Shown: positions 8,729-17,608 of the stretch, in pieces
Layout: each line of letters starts with the position of its first letter
Numbering within the stretch: position 1 is the first letter of the stretch
Notes under the pieces: generated by a model
Told to the model about the DNA's origin: nothing
Database searches by the model: none
What the model saw: the letters and a program-made list of their open reading frames with translations, nothing else
Assembly (NCBI GenBank): GCA_002413745.1
Contig: DHXP01000031.1
Span: forward strand, 19,881-83,880
Direction of reading: 5' to 3'
Origin: Flavobacterium sp. UBA5153
GTDB taxonomy: Bacteria; Bacteroidota; Bacteroidia; Flavobacteriales; Flavobacteriaceae
Length of the DNA stretch: 64,000 nucleotides
Translations under genes and position numbers: made by a program

Positions 8729-9445
8729 TTACTTTTTTTTAAGCAAATATCGAATCACGGTTTCGGCAGCATATAAACCGAATAATCCCGGCATATAACT
8801 GTTTGTTCCATAAAAAGATTTCTTGTAATTGGATCCATCGGTCATTTTTAAACTGGCATCATCTTGAATTTCCGATGAAAAAACAACTTTTAATTTATCA
8901 ATTTTTACTTCTTTTAATCGGCGGCGTATCGTTTTGGCAAGAAAGCAATTCACTGTATTGGTGATATCGGCAACTTTTACTTTGGAAGCTTCCATCTTTC
9001 CTCCTGCTCCCATTGAGGAAATAATTTTTACTCTTTTTCTTTTGGCGGCAATGATTAAATTCAGTTTTGGCGTTACGCTGTCAATGCAATCCAAAACATA
9101 ATCAAATTCTTCCGAAACTACCTCGAAAGCACGTTCTGGCGATAAAAATTCCTGAACTCTGGTCAGTTTCAATTCTGGATTTATATCCATCAATCGGTCG
9201 CCAACGATGGTAACTTTGGGTTCTCCCACGGTCGAATGCAAAGCAGGTAACTGTCGATTTATGTTCGTAATATCGACCACATCTCCATCAACAATGGTCA
9301 TTGTTCCCACTCCGGCTCTTGCCAAAAATTCGGCAGCAAAGGAACCAACGCCTCCAAGTCCTACGACCAAAACATTGGCATTTCTCAATTTCATTAATCC
9401 TTCGGCTTTAAATAAAAGTTCCGCTCTTTCTGTCCATTCTCCCAT
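8729..9445 (-). CDS. tcdA: tRNA threonylcarbamoyladenosine dehydratase
   Basis: TcdA is an E1-like enzyme that uses ATP to cyclise the tRNA modification t6A37 to ct6A. The 238-residue protein begins with the family's WTERAELLFKAEGL segment, then the nucleotide-binding GLGGVGS at residues 29-35, DCIDS near 114 and a C-terminal region ending YGTNSYMPGLFGLYAAE. It belongs to the ThiF/MoeB superfamily but carries the TcdA (CsdL/YgdL) N-terminus rather than that of a sulfur-carrier-activating enzyme. There is no operon partner. Confidence 0.9.
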   Translation of the reverse strand: MGEWTERAELLFKAEGLMKLRNANVLVVGLGGVGSFAAEFLARAGVGTMTIVDGDVVDITNINRQLPALHSTVGEPKVTIVGDRLMDINPELKLTRVQEFLSPERAFEVVSEEFDYVLDCIDSVTPKLNLIIAAKRKRVKIISSMGAGGKMEASKVKVADITNTVNCFLAKTIRRRLKEVKIDKLKVVFSSEIQDDASLKMTDGSNYKKSFYGTNSYMPGLFGLYAAETVIRYLLKKK

Positions 9446-9448
9446 TTT

Positions 9449-9494
9449 GTCATTGCGAGGAGTTGCGAGGCACGTGGCAAAGCAATCTCATCCT
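9449..9494. repeat. GTCATTGCGAGG-type intergenic repeat
   Basis: The sequence GTCATTGCGAGGAGTTGCGA followed by GGCACGTGGCAAAGCAATCTC resembles a repeat type I recall as widespread in Flavobacterium intergenic DNA. It lies immediately upstream of the tcdA start codon. Function unknown. Confidence 0.55.
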
Positions 9495-9554
9495 CTTTTT
9501 TTTAAGTTCTATGTTTTATGACTGTCCGCTTTGCGGACCATCTCTTTTTTATTC

Positions 9555-9641
9555 GCCACGAATTTCACGAATTAACACGAATTCAAGTTTAATTCACCTG
9601 TTTTTTGATAAAAATTAGTGAAAATTGGTGAAATTCGTGGC
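9555..9641. repeat. hairpin-forming dispersed repeat, copy 1
   Basis: The ends GCCACGAATTTCAC and GTGAAATTCGTGGC are perfect inverted repeats, and inner segments (AATTAACACGAATT and AATTAGTGAAAATT) extend the symmetry. A related copy lies at 20094-20155. Together with the other repeats it fills the 305-base gap between tcdA and tatD, where I see no gene. Confidence 0.75.
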
Positions 9642-9718
9642 AAAAATATTTTTTGGTATCATTAACGGATAGTCATATAATATTTTTTCAGAACACAGAT
9701 AAAAACGGATTTGCTTCC

Positions 9719-9741
9719 CTCGACTGCGCTCGAGATGACAA
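9719..9741. repeat. second copy of the 23-bp dispersed repeat
   Basis: This is identical to 8702-8724 over 23 bases and in the same orientation. It lies just past the stop codon of the minus-strand TatD gene. Confidence 0.85.
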
Positions 9742-9750
9742 AAACGCGGA

Positions 9751-10434
9751 TTATGCTATGCCTGTTCGACCTACGGTCTCGAGTCCCATATTTTCAAAAA
9801 CTTTATTGTAATTTTTATTTATAATTTCTTGCAATTCATTTAATTCTAATCCCTTATATCTCGCCGCCAATGCATAAACTTCCTGAATTCCTTCCGCAAT
9901 CGTATCAGTTTCCAAGAAAAACTTATCGTTAGGAATGCTTTTAAAAACAGTTTCCAATTCTGGATTTCGCAATAAATATTTTCCAACCGAAATGTAAAAT
10001 CCATTATCAATCAATTGTTTGGCGACTTGTTCGTTTTTTGAAAATCCGTGGATTAGCATTGGAACCGTGATATTCAATTTTTTCTTGATTTCGATGACTT
10101 CCTGAAAAGCGGCAACGCAATGGATCACGACTGGCTTTTGGTGTTTTTCGGCCAAAATTAATTGTTTTTCGAAAACCAATTGTTGTAAATCAAACGGAAT
10201 TTCTATGCGTTTATCCAATCCACATTCGCCGACGGCAAGACATTTTTTTTCCTGTAATTTACTTTCTATCGTTTCCAAATCATTTTCCAACCTTTTTTCA
10301 TCGATATACCAAGGATGAATTCCGATGGAATAAAACGGAATTGCGGCATCAAATTCCTGCGGATATTGATTGACCAATTCCAATACTTCCGGTTGATTCG
10401 TGAATTTGTGAGTATGTAAATTGAAGAATTGCAT
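9751..10434 (-). CDS. TatD family metal-dependent hydrolase
   Basis: This 227-residue TIM-barrel protein of the amidohydrolase superfamily shows the metal-binding motif NLHTH (residues 5-9), GIHPW near residue 38, AVGECGLDK, VIHC, IHGF and FLETDT, the normal TatD metal ligands. TatD proteins act as DNA exonucleases or unspecified hydrolases. I start it at the ATG at 10434 because the barrel's first strand (FFNLHTH) follows at once; an upstream in-frame start at 10470 would add 12 atypical residues. It diverges from the MFS gene to the right. Confidence 0.85.
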   Translation of the reverse strand: MQFFNLHTHKFTNQPEVLELVNQYPQEFDAAIPFYSIGIHPWYIDEKRLENDLETIESKLQEKKCLAVGECGLDKRIEIPFDLQQLVFEKQLILAEKHQKPVVIHCVAAFQEVIEIKKKLNITVPMLIHGFSKNEQVAKQLIDNGFYISVGKYLLRNPELETVFKSIPNDKFFLETDTIAEGIQEVYALAARYKGLELNELQEIINKNYNKVFENMGLETVGRTGIA

Positions 10435-10538
10435 TGGGCAAAAATAATTTATTAAATACAGATTGCACAAATTTTCACGGATTTTTAAATTTTTTATGAT
10501 GATTCCTGATAAGTTTAGCCCAGATTAAAACGGCATCC

Positions 10539-10570
10539 TTTTTTATCCCGATCCTTTTCGGGATAAAAAA
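10539..10570. repeat. 12-bp stem hairpin between divergent genes
   Basis: Arms TTTTTTATCCCG (10539-10550) and CGGGATAAAAAA (10559-10570) surround an 8-base loop. It looks like a bidirectional terminator but lies between two divergent starts, where no transcript should need to end. It may be a dispersed repeat. Confidence 0.7.
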
Positions 10571-10637
10571 GATATAGTGGAAAGCTGGAAATAGCTCCTG
10601 AAAAACTTTGTAGATTTGCAAAATAGAAATTCACACA

Positions 10638-11855
10638 ATGCTCAAAACCGCTCTCCGCCGCTACATCAACAACTTCAAAGGCTTTAGACGTGAAGTTTGG
10701 ATTCTTGCACTTATCACTTTTATCAATAGGGCGGGCACGATGGTTTTGCCGTTTTTGTCCAAATATTTGAAGGAAAATTTACATTTTACTTATGGACAAG
10801 TGGGCTGGATTATGGTTTCGTTTGGTATTGGTTCAATGCTTGGCTCTTGGCTGGGCGGCAAATTATCCGATAAAATTGGGTTTTACAAAATAATGGTCTT
10901 CAGTCTTTTTACGAGCGGAATTCTATTTTTTGTATTGCAATATATCACCACTTTCTGGGGTTTGTGCTTCGGAGTGTTTGCCATTATGTCGGTTTCGGAT
11001 ATGTTCAGACCAGCAATGTTTGTTTCGCTGGGAGTTTATGCAAAACCTGAAAACAGGGTTCGCGCCTTGTCATTAATCCGGTTGGCAATCAATTTTGGTT
11101 TTGCCGCTGGCCCGATGCTTGGTGGCCTTATAATTTTGGGAATTGGATACAAAGGATTGTTTTGGATTGATGGCAGCACCTGTATTTTGGCCATTTTGAT
11201 ATTTGCCTTTTTAGTAAAAGAGAAGAAAAAAATACCGGAACTTCATCAAACATCAAGCGAACCCGTTGTAGTAAAATCAATATTTAAGGACAAACCATTT
11301 TGGGTTTTCTTGTTTATCAGTTTCACCAGCGCGATGTTGTTTTTCCAAATTTTCACCACTTTACCCCTATTCCATCACGAGCATTTTGACTTATCCGAAT
11401 TTAAAACGGGATTATTGATTTCATTGAACGGAATTTTGGTCTTTATGTTCGAAATGCCATTGGTCAGTTTACTGGAAAGAAAACAAATTAACAGAATAAA
11501 AATCATATTTTTTGGTTCTTTTCTAATGGCAATCAGTTTTTATATTTTACTGATGGATGCTTGGGCTGGAATTTTGGTTATTGGAATCATAATAGTAACT
11601 TTTGGCGAAATATTTTCTTTTCCGTTTTCGAATGCATTCGCTATGGGAAGAGCACCAAAAGGTCAGGAAGGACGCTATATGGCTTTGTACACGATGAGTT
11701 TTAGCTTGGCACATATTGTAAGTTCAAAGCTTGGTCTCGAAATCATTGGGCATTATGGTTATGGAACCAACTGGTTTGTGATGGGAAGTTTCGGGATTGT
11801 GGCGATGCTATTTTGTGTTTGGTTGCAGCGATTGTTGCGAGCGGAAAAGGAATAA
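10638..11855 (+). CDS. MFS transporter
   Basis: This 405-residue inner-membrane protein has about 12 hydrophobic segments and MFS landmarks: LGSWLGGKLSDKIGFYK (residues about 72-88, the loop 2-3 motif GxLaDrxGrk) and a long charged central loop near residues 195-215 (KEKKKIPELHQTS). It belongs to the drug/sugar exporter part of the superfamily; the substrate cannot be deduced. TAGATTTG at 10611-10618 is a plausible -7 promoter element 20 bases ahead of the start. Confidence 0.85.
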   Translation: MLKTALRRYINNFKGFRREVWILALITFINRAGTMVLPFLSKYLKENLHFTYGQVGWIMVSFGIGSMLGSWLGGKLSDKIGFYKIMVFSLFTSGILFFVLQYITTFWGLCFGVFAIMSVSDMFRPAMFVSLGVYAKPENRVRALSLIRLAINFGFAAGPMLGGLIILGIGYKGLFWIDGSTCILAILIFAFLVKEKKKIPELHQTSSEPVVVKSIFKDKPFWVFLFISFTSAMLFFQIFTTLPLFHHEHFDLSEFKTGLLISLNGILVFMFEMPLVSLLERKQINRIKIIFFGSFLMAISFYILLMDAWAGILVIGIIIVTFGEIFSFPFSNAFAMGRAPKGQEGRYMALYTMSFSLAHIVSSKLGLEIIGHYGYGTNWFVMGSFGIVAMLFCVWLQRLLRAEKE

Positions 11856-11903
11856 TCCCCTTAAAACCACAATTTTTATCCTGAACTTAAATTTTAGTTT
11901 AAT

Positions 11904-11943
11904 AACTATAAATATAGTTGTATAACTAGAATAATAGTTGTAC
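11904..11943. promoter_or_regulatory. twin dyad operator of the BlaI-type repressor
   Basis: Two adjoining palindromes precede the repressor gene: AACTATAAATATAGTT (11904-11919) and GTATAACTAGAATAATAGTTGTAC (11920-11943), the latter with one mismatch. BlaI/MecI repressors bind dyads with TACA/TGTA-type half-sites upstream of their own operon. The location, 24 bases before the start codon, suggests autoregulation. Confidence 0.7.
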
Positions 11944-11966
11944 GTTTGATTTCAAATTACACAACT

Positions 11967-12326
11967 ATGCAAAAACTCACCAACAAAGAAGAAAAAATTA
12001 TGCAAATTTTATGGAAGCTAAAAAAAGCTTTTGTAAAGGAAGTAATGGCTGAAATCACCGAAGACCAACCTCATTACAACACGCTGTCTACAATCATTAG
12101 AAACCTGGAAGAAAAAGGCTTTGTGTCTCATAATGCTTTTGGTAACACACACCAATATTTTCCTGTTGTGAAAATTGAAGACTACAGAAAGCGGTTTATG
12201 AATACGGCCATTGATACCTATTTCGATAGTTCCTATAAAAATATGGTGTCCTTTTTTGCTAAAGAAGAAAAGATCTCAGCCGAAGAATTACGCGAGATTT
12301 TAGCCATGATCGAAAAAAAGCAATAG
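11967..12326 (+). CDS. BlaI/MecI/CopY family repressor
   Basis: This 119-residue winged-helix repressor starts MQKLTNKEEKIMQILWKLKK, with the recognition region VMAEITEDQPHYNTLSTIIRNLEEKGFVSH, as in BlaI/MecI. I chose the ATG at 11967; a TTG at 11946 in frame would add seven residues and has no family support. It is followed after one base by an M56 protease gene, the sensor that normally inactivates such repressors. The twin dyad just upstream is its likely operator. The family can control beta-lactamases, but no beta-lactamase is present here, so the target is more likely the downstream genes. Confidence 0.9.
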   Translation: MQKLTNKEEKIMQILWKLKKAFVKEVMAEITEDQPHYNTLSTIIRNLEEKGFVSHNAFGNTHQYFPVVKIEDYRKRFMNTAIDTYFDSSYKNMVSFFAKEEKISAEELREILAMIEKKQ

Positions 12327-12327
12327 T

Positions 12328-14241
12328 ATGGAAACGCTATTCATTTACCTTGTCAAATCCGGTGGTCTTATTGGAATGTTTTATTTGGCCTACTTTCTTT
12401 TGTTACGAAAAGAAACTTTTTTCAATAGCAATCGTTGGTTTTTATTATCTGGATTAATCACCTCGGTTCTTTTGCCATTGCTGGTTTTCAAAAAGATAAT
12501 CTGGGTTGACCCTAGCCCAGCAAATATTGATTGGTCGAAAATTCCAGTAACAACCACTATCGAAAATGACAATTTTGAAATCAATTGGTATTTAGTTTTT
12601 GGAATTATTTACGGAATTGGAATAATAGTATTTTTGATAAAATTCGTTTTGGATTTTTATAGTTTATCCAAGGTTTTAAAAGGCAAAACCATTCAACAAC
12701 AAGCAGATTTTAAATTTATTGACGTAACCGAAAATATTTCTCCATTTTCCTATTTTGATTATATCGTCTATAATTCATCCTTATACAGCACTACGGAATT
12801 AGAAAACATATTGGAACACGAAAAAGTACACAGCTCACAAAATCATACGGTTGATGTACTTATTTCGAGATTGTTTTGTGTCTTTTTTTGGTACAATCCG
12901 TTTGTATGGTTGTACAAAAAAGCCATCGTTCAAAATCTGGAATTCATCGCCGACAGTGAAGCTTCTAAAATCATATCCGACAAAAAAGCGTACCAATTCA
13001 CGCTTTTAAAAATAACGACACACGAGAATTGTGTTGCCATTACCAATCATTTTTATCAATCATTAATCAAAAAACGAATCGTTATGTTAAACATAACTCA
13101 ATCAAACAAAAGGAATTCCTGGAAGTACGCATTAGTGCTTCCAATATTGGGAGCATTTGTATTTTTCTTTCAGGTAAAAGTTGTCGCACAGGAAAAGCTA
13201 TCTCAAGAAACCAAAACTATAAAAATTGACGAAATCAATAGAAGTTTTCAGGTTACGAAAGAAACCACCAATGAAGCCATCAATTCTGAAATAGAAATTT
13301 TCAAAAATAAATTCAAAACCAACATCCTTTTTTCGGAAATAAAAAGAAATATAAAAGGAGAAATAATTGCTCTGAAAGTTTACATTACATCTCCAAATAA
13401 GAAAAAAAACACCTATAAACGTTCCGGCAATGAACCTATAAAACCATTTATGATTTTTATAGGTAAACAAAAAAACAATAATGAAATTGTTGGATTTAGC
13501 GTTTCTGGTGAAGCTATGAACAAAGAAAACTGGAAAAAAACCGATCAATTTGACCATTATGATATTCCGCCACCTCCTCCACCAACAACAAAGAGAACTA
13601 CCAAAATCATTAAAACAAAAATAAATGCTAACAATGAAAAGCCAATCATTATAATTGATGGAAAAAGAGCAAATCCTCAAATAAATATTGATGATATAGA
13701 CTCAAAAAAAATTGCAGCCATAAACATTTTAAAAGGAATCGATGCCGAAGAAAAATATGGTAAAAATGGAAGGAATGGTGTTATCGAAATTTACACAAAA
13801 GAATCGAGAGTAAAATTTGTACCAAAAAACATAAAACAAATCATTATCGTCAACGGGAAAAGGACTAATGCTACTAGGGCAGATTTTGATGATATTGACA
13901 ACAGTTTAATATTAAGTACGACTTTTTTGAAAGAAAAAGAAGCCCAAGAAAAATATGGGAAAGATGGCGAAAACGGAGCTATCGAAATTAGTACCAAAGA
14001 AAATGTTGATTTTTTTAAATTCTCGTCAACCAAAGCAAAAAAGGAAGCAACTCAAGACAAAAGTAAAATAAAAAACGACAATCAAGAAACTGCTGCATCC
14101 AAAAAGGAATGGCTAAAAACTTATAAAGTAATTTGGGAAGCTCGAGTAAATTTGGAAAGAATGGAAGCCAAAAAAGAACAAGCAAAAGTGGAACTTGAAA
14201 AAGCAAGAGTTGCATTGAAATCAAAATTATTCTCAGAATAA
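12328..14241 (+). CDS. M56 (BlaR1-like) membrane metallopeptidase with plug-like repeats
   Basis: This 637-residue integral membrane sensor protease has membrane segments at about residues 8-26, 36-54, 87-110 and 262-284. The zinc site is HEKVH at 164-168, with EFIAD at 205-209 as the third-ligand motif, as in BlaR1/MecR1. There is no penicillin-binding sensor domain. Instead the periplasmic part contains a PPPPPP stretch and two tandem modules (about residues 432-487 and 506-561). Each has the form IIIxxGKRxN, DDID, EEKYGKxGxNGxIEI, resembling the end of a TonB-receptor plug domain. The gene starts one base after the BlaI-type repressor. It probably cleaves that repressor on an unknown signal. 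Confidence 0.88.
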   Translation: METLFIYLVKSGGLIGMFYLAYFLLLRKETFFNSNRWFLLSGLITSVLLPLLVFKKIIWVDPSPANIDWSKIPVTTTIENDNFEINWYLVFGIIYGIGIIVFLIKFVLDFYSLSKVLKGKTIQQQADFKFIDVTENISPFSYFDYIVYNSSLYSTTELENILEHEKVHSSQNHTVDVLISRLFCVFFWYNPFVWLYKKAIVQNLEFIADSEASKIISDKKAYQFTLLKITTHENCVAITNHFYQSLIKKRIVMLNITQSNKRNSWKYALVLPILGAFVFFFQVKVVAQEKLSQETKTIKIDEINRSFQVTKETTNEAINSEIEIFKNKFKTNILFSEIKRNIKGEIIALKVYITSPNKKKNTYKRSGNEPIKPFMIFIGKQKNNNEIVGFSVSGEAMNKENWKKTDQFDHYDIPPPPPPTTKRTTKIIKTKINANNEKPIIIIDGKRANPQINIDDIDSKKIAAINILKGIDAEEKYGKNGRNGVIEIYTKESRVKFVPKNIKQIIIVNGKRTNATRADFDDIDNSLILSTTFLKEKEAQEKYGKDGENGAIEISTKENVDFFKFSSTKAKKEATQDKSKIKNDNQETAASKKEWLKTYKVIWEARVNLERMEAKKEQAKVELEKARVALKSKLFSE

Positions 14242-14320
14242 AAAAGAAAAGTCAACTGAATTCAGTAGTTTTTTCTACAATTAAATTACAAACAACACTA
14301 AACTATTAAAAAACAACCCT

Positions 14321-16192
14321 ATGAAAAAATCAATTATTTTACTTTTTCTGTTAGTATTCAACTTTTCTTTCTCTCAAAACGGAAAAATTCAACTTAAAAA
14401 CGCCGACTTCAAACCTGGAGAAGAAAACGGATATATTTATAAATTGACTGATGGAATTGCAATTCCGGATAATTCTTTAGTTGCCATTGTTTTTTCTGGA
14501 GGTAAAAGAGGTTCTTTTAAAAACAAATATGTTCCATTGTTAAAAAAGGGAGCAGACTATGAATTTTCTACAAAAATTCCTGATTCAACCAGTGTTTTAT
14601 TCCTTGCCATTGTTGACAGCAAAAACAAAACCGTTGATAATAATGCCGAAAAAGCATACGTGGTTTATCTAAACACTAAAACGAAAAAAGATATAGAAAA
14701 GGCAAAATTATCTCAATTGAGTATTTTTTGGGCCGCTAATTATATGCTAAAAACAAAAATTACTCCAGAGGAAATCATTGCTCAATATGAGGATTTGTTT
14801 AAACAAAACCCAAAATTAAAGGAAACGGATAATTATTTGGATTATTTGAATTTGAAATATAAGACAAATAAAGAGGAAACTGCTCCAAAATTGACTCAAT
14901 ATGCTGAAAAATCAGAAAAGAGTAAAGAGGAAAAAGATTTAACAAAAGCTTATTCCATTTATTCGAATTTAAAAAATATTGAAAAAACTGCTGTTTTAGA
15001 AAAACAAATTTTAGAGCGTTATCCAACAGGAGAATTAGCTAAAAGTAATTTTTGGTATTCTTATTATAACGATAGAACTAGAACAGCTAACTCAACTTTA
15101 GAATCACAAAAAAAATATAATGCAATTTTCAGTGACCATTCTAATCAAACAGATGATAATTTTTATTCTCAAATAATCTCATTTTATGCAAAAAATAGAG
15201 ATACAATAAACATTGAAAAATATGAAAAATTGATTTCAGATAAATTATTTATAACAGGAATGTATAATAATGAAGCTTGGCAGTTAGTCGGCGAAGAGTT
15301 AAATGCACCTGCCAAAGAAATTGATTTTGCAGAGAAAATTTCTAAAAAATCGTTGGATTTTGTTAAGGAAAGTATGAATAACTCTAAAGAGAATGGCAAT
15401 CAATTTCAACTTCAAGGAAGTTACAATATGTATGCAGATACTTATGCCTTAATTCTTTACAAACAAAAAAAATATGATTTGGCATTTCAACTCCAAAACG
15501 AAATTTCGAAACTAGATGGACTTGATACAGGAGGAAAAGAAAGATATGCTGCATATATGGAAAAAGTAAAAGGATTAGAATTTACTAAAGAATATTTAGA
15601 AAAACAATTGATTGCAGGAACCGATTCGAAAGTGATGCTTAACCAATTGCAAAACATCTATAAAACCTTAAATCTTCCTGAGAGTGAATTTGAAAAAATA
15701 AAAGAAAACACTTCAAAAACTGCTTCGCAAAAAGCAAAAGATGAATTAATAAAAACATTTGGTACTGAAAAAGCAATAGACTTTACACTCTCAAATTTGG
15801 AAGGCAAGAATGTAAAATTGTCCGACTATTTAGGCAAAGTAGTGGTTTTAGATTTTTGGGCAACTTGGTGTGGTCCGTGTCGTGCCTCCTTTCCAGGTAT
15901 GCAAGAATTAATTACAAAATATAAAAATGATAATGTCGTATTTTTGTTTATGGATGTTTGGGAAAAAGGCGAGCCAAAAGAAACACAATCAAAAGTTACG
16001 AAGTTCATTAGTGACAATAAATATACTTTTAATGTTTTATATGATTTCAAAGATGAAATCGTTTCAAAGTATAAAATTGAGAGTATTCCATCTAAAGTTG
16101 TAATCGATAAAAATGGAAATTTTGTATCTCCCAATTTTCATATTTCTCCTGAAAGTTTGGATGCTTTAATTGCAGAAAGTTTAAAAAAATAG
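14321..16192 (+). CDS. secreted TlpA-like thioredoxin-fold protein
   Basis: This 623-residue exported protein has a signal peptide (residues 1-18, ending FSFSQ), a beta-rich N-terminal domain, a long helical middle (about 140-470) and a C-terminal thioredoxin domain from about 485. Its redox motif is WATWCGPC near residue 519, and a cis-proline segment IESIPSKVVIDKNG follows. Long TlpA-type proteins like this are frequent in Bacteroidota, where they act as periplasmic thiol-disulfide oxidoreductases of unknown target. It follows the BlaI/M56 pair on the same strand, 79 bases on, and may be in its regulon. Its codons are more AT-rich than those of the MFS gene upstream. Confidence 0.85.
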   Translation: MKKSIILLFLLVFNFSFSQNGKIQLKNADFKPGEENGYIYKLTDGIAIPDNSLVAIVFSGGKRGSFKNKYVPLLKKGADYEFSTKIPDSTSVLFLAIVDSKNKTVDNNAEKAYVVYLNTKTKKDIEKAKLSQLSIFWAANYMLKTKITPEEIIAQYEDLFKQNPKLKETDNYLDYLNLKYKTNKEETAPKLTQYAEKSEKSKEEKDLTKAYSIYSNLKNIEKTAVLEKQILERYPTGELAKSNFWYSYYNDRTRTANSTLESQKKYNAIFSDHSNQTDDNFYSQIISFYAKNRDTINIEKYEKLISDKLFITGMYNNEAWQLVGEELNAPAKEIDFAEKISKKSLDFVKESMNNSKENGNQFQLQGSYNMYADTYALILYKQKKYDLAFQLQNEISKLDGLDTGGKERYAAYMEKVKGLEFTKEYLEKQLIAGTDSKVMLNQLQNIYKTLNLPESEFEKIKENTSKTASQKAKDELIKTFGTEKAIDFTLSNLEGKNVKLSDYLGKVVVLDFWATWCGPCRASFPGMQELITKYKNDNVVFLFMDVWEKGEPKETQSKVTKFISDNKYTFNVLYDFKDEIVSKYKIESIPSKVVIDKNGNFVSPNFHISPESLDALIAESLKK

Positions 16193-16381
16193 CCTGATTA
16201 CTCAAACATTTCAGTTATTCTATAATTCGGAATTACTTCGTAAGGGTGATATGTTTGTGTGTATTCTGCACTCACAAACAAAAACAGATAGAAATGTCAA
16301 ATAACAAAAAACCCACAAGATTTCTCCATAAGTCAACTAGGGTCGAAAAGAAAACCATATTTAAGCAACAAAATAACTCGA

Positions 16382-17476
16382 ATGAAAAATTATATAAAGA
16401 TTGTTTTTCTATTTTATTCTTTTTTCTCTTATTCTCAAAACACTAAAATTATAATTTTAGATGCTGTGCATAAAAAACCATTAGCAGGAGTACAACTTCT
16501 TTCTGAAAATGGTAGCTCTATTGGGAATACAAATTCAAAAGGCGAATTTGAAGTTGAGTCAGGCTTTTTTCAAAAATCAGGTATTAAAAGCATTATGATT
16601 TACGATTCTGATTATTTGCCAATTGAGTATAAAATTGATGAAATTCCTAATACTGTTTATTTAGAAAAGAGTGAAAATTATGAGTTGAAACCAGTAATAA
16701 TAATAAAAAAACTTTCTGGAAAATATTTTACCATAAAAGGATATGTAAGAAGTTGGAAATTAGTAAACAATAAACTTGTGAAATATGGAGATGGTTTAAT
16801 TGAATACCACATTCCTTATGACACCTTGAAGTATAATGACTTTGTTACTGGGATTAAGAACTTTGCAACAGAATATAGAACTTTCAAAACAGATAGCATT
16901 AAACCAAAATCTAGGATAATAAGTATTTCTAGATTCGAAAGTTATTTAAATTATCGTATTCCAAAAAGAGACCTCTTGACAATAGGATGGAAACGATACA
17001 AATTAGAATCGGTAAAAGATAATTTGTATTCTGTTTTTAAAAAAGATAAAAATGTTGGCTTTGCTATTAAAGATAAAAACAATAATTCAACTGAAATTAA
17101 TATTAACGAAAGTTTTGAAGGAGAAGAAACAATAAAATTTCTTTTTTGGAAATTTTCAGGAAGCTATAATGTTATTGAAAAATGGATTGATAATGGAGAT
17201 ATAAGACATTTATCATATTCGTTTTCTAGTGAAAAAACATTGATTAAAACTAAAATTAAAGGAAAATTTAATGCTGTAGAAACAATAAATGAAATTTTTA
17301 TTGATGACAAAATTATTTATAATGATAAAATACCAGAAAAAAGCAAACCCTATATTGATAAAGACTTAAGTTTTTACAACACAGAATACTGGAAAGAACA
17401 AATCAAAAAACATCCTTTGCCAAGTGCTATAAATAACCAATTAATAAATGTAAATGAAAATAAAAACAATTATTAG
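16382..17476 (+). CDS. secreted protein with carboxypeptidase-regulatory-like N-terminus
   Basis: This 364-residue exported protein has a short signal peptide (FLFYSFFSYSQ, cut near residue 19). An N-terminal beta-sandwich segment follows (about 22-105: ILDAVHKKPLAGVQLLSENG, GNTNSKGEFEV), typical of CarboxypepD_reg-like domains. The remaining 250 residues are lysine-rich and not recognisable. Such proteins are common in Flavobacteriia envelopes with no defined role. The start is the ATG giving a clean signal peptide. Confidence 0.75.
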   Translation: MKNYIKIVFLFYSFFSYSQNTKIIILDAVHKKPLAGVQLLSENGSSIGNTNSKGEFEVESGFFQKSGIKSIMIYDSDYLPIEYKIDEIPNTVYLEKSENYELKPVIIIKKLSGKYFTIKGYVRSWKLVNNKLVKYGDGLIEYHIPYDTLKYNDFVTGIKNFATEYRTFKTDSIKPKSRIISISRFESYLNYRIPKRDLLTIGWKRYKLESVKDNLYSVFKKDKNVGFAIKDKNNNSTEININESFEGEETIKFLFWKFSGSYNVIEKWIDNGDIRHLSYSFSSEKTLIKTKIKGKFNAVETINEIFIDDKIIYNDKIPEKSKPYIDKDLSFYNTEYWKEQIKKHPLPSAINNQLINVNENKNNY

Positions 17477-17608
17477 GGGAGATCTTTTTGTTTCATCCCG
17501 ATGGCTTGGACACAGATTGCAATTCTGTGTTATCGGGTTAGAAACAGAAACTTACTGAAATTATAAAATAGGTAGTTTTATTTTAAACATTATTAAAAAA
17601 CAATAAAT

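Noticed and set aside
11967..14241. Beta-lactam resistance regulators
   Set aside because: The BlaI/M56 pair resembles BlaI-BlaR1, but the sensor has no penicillin-binding domain and no beta-lactamase gene is present.
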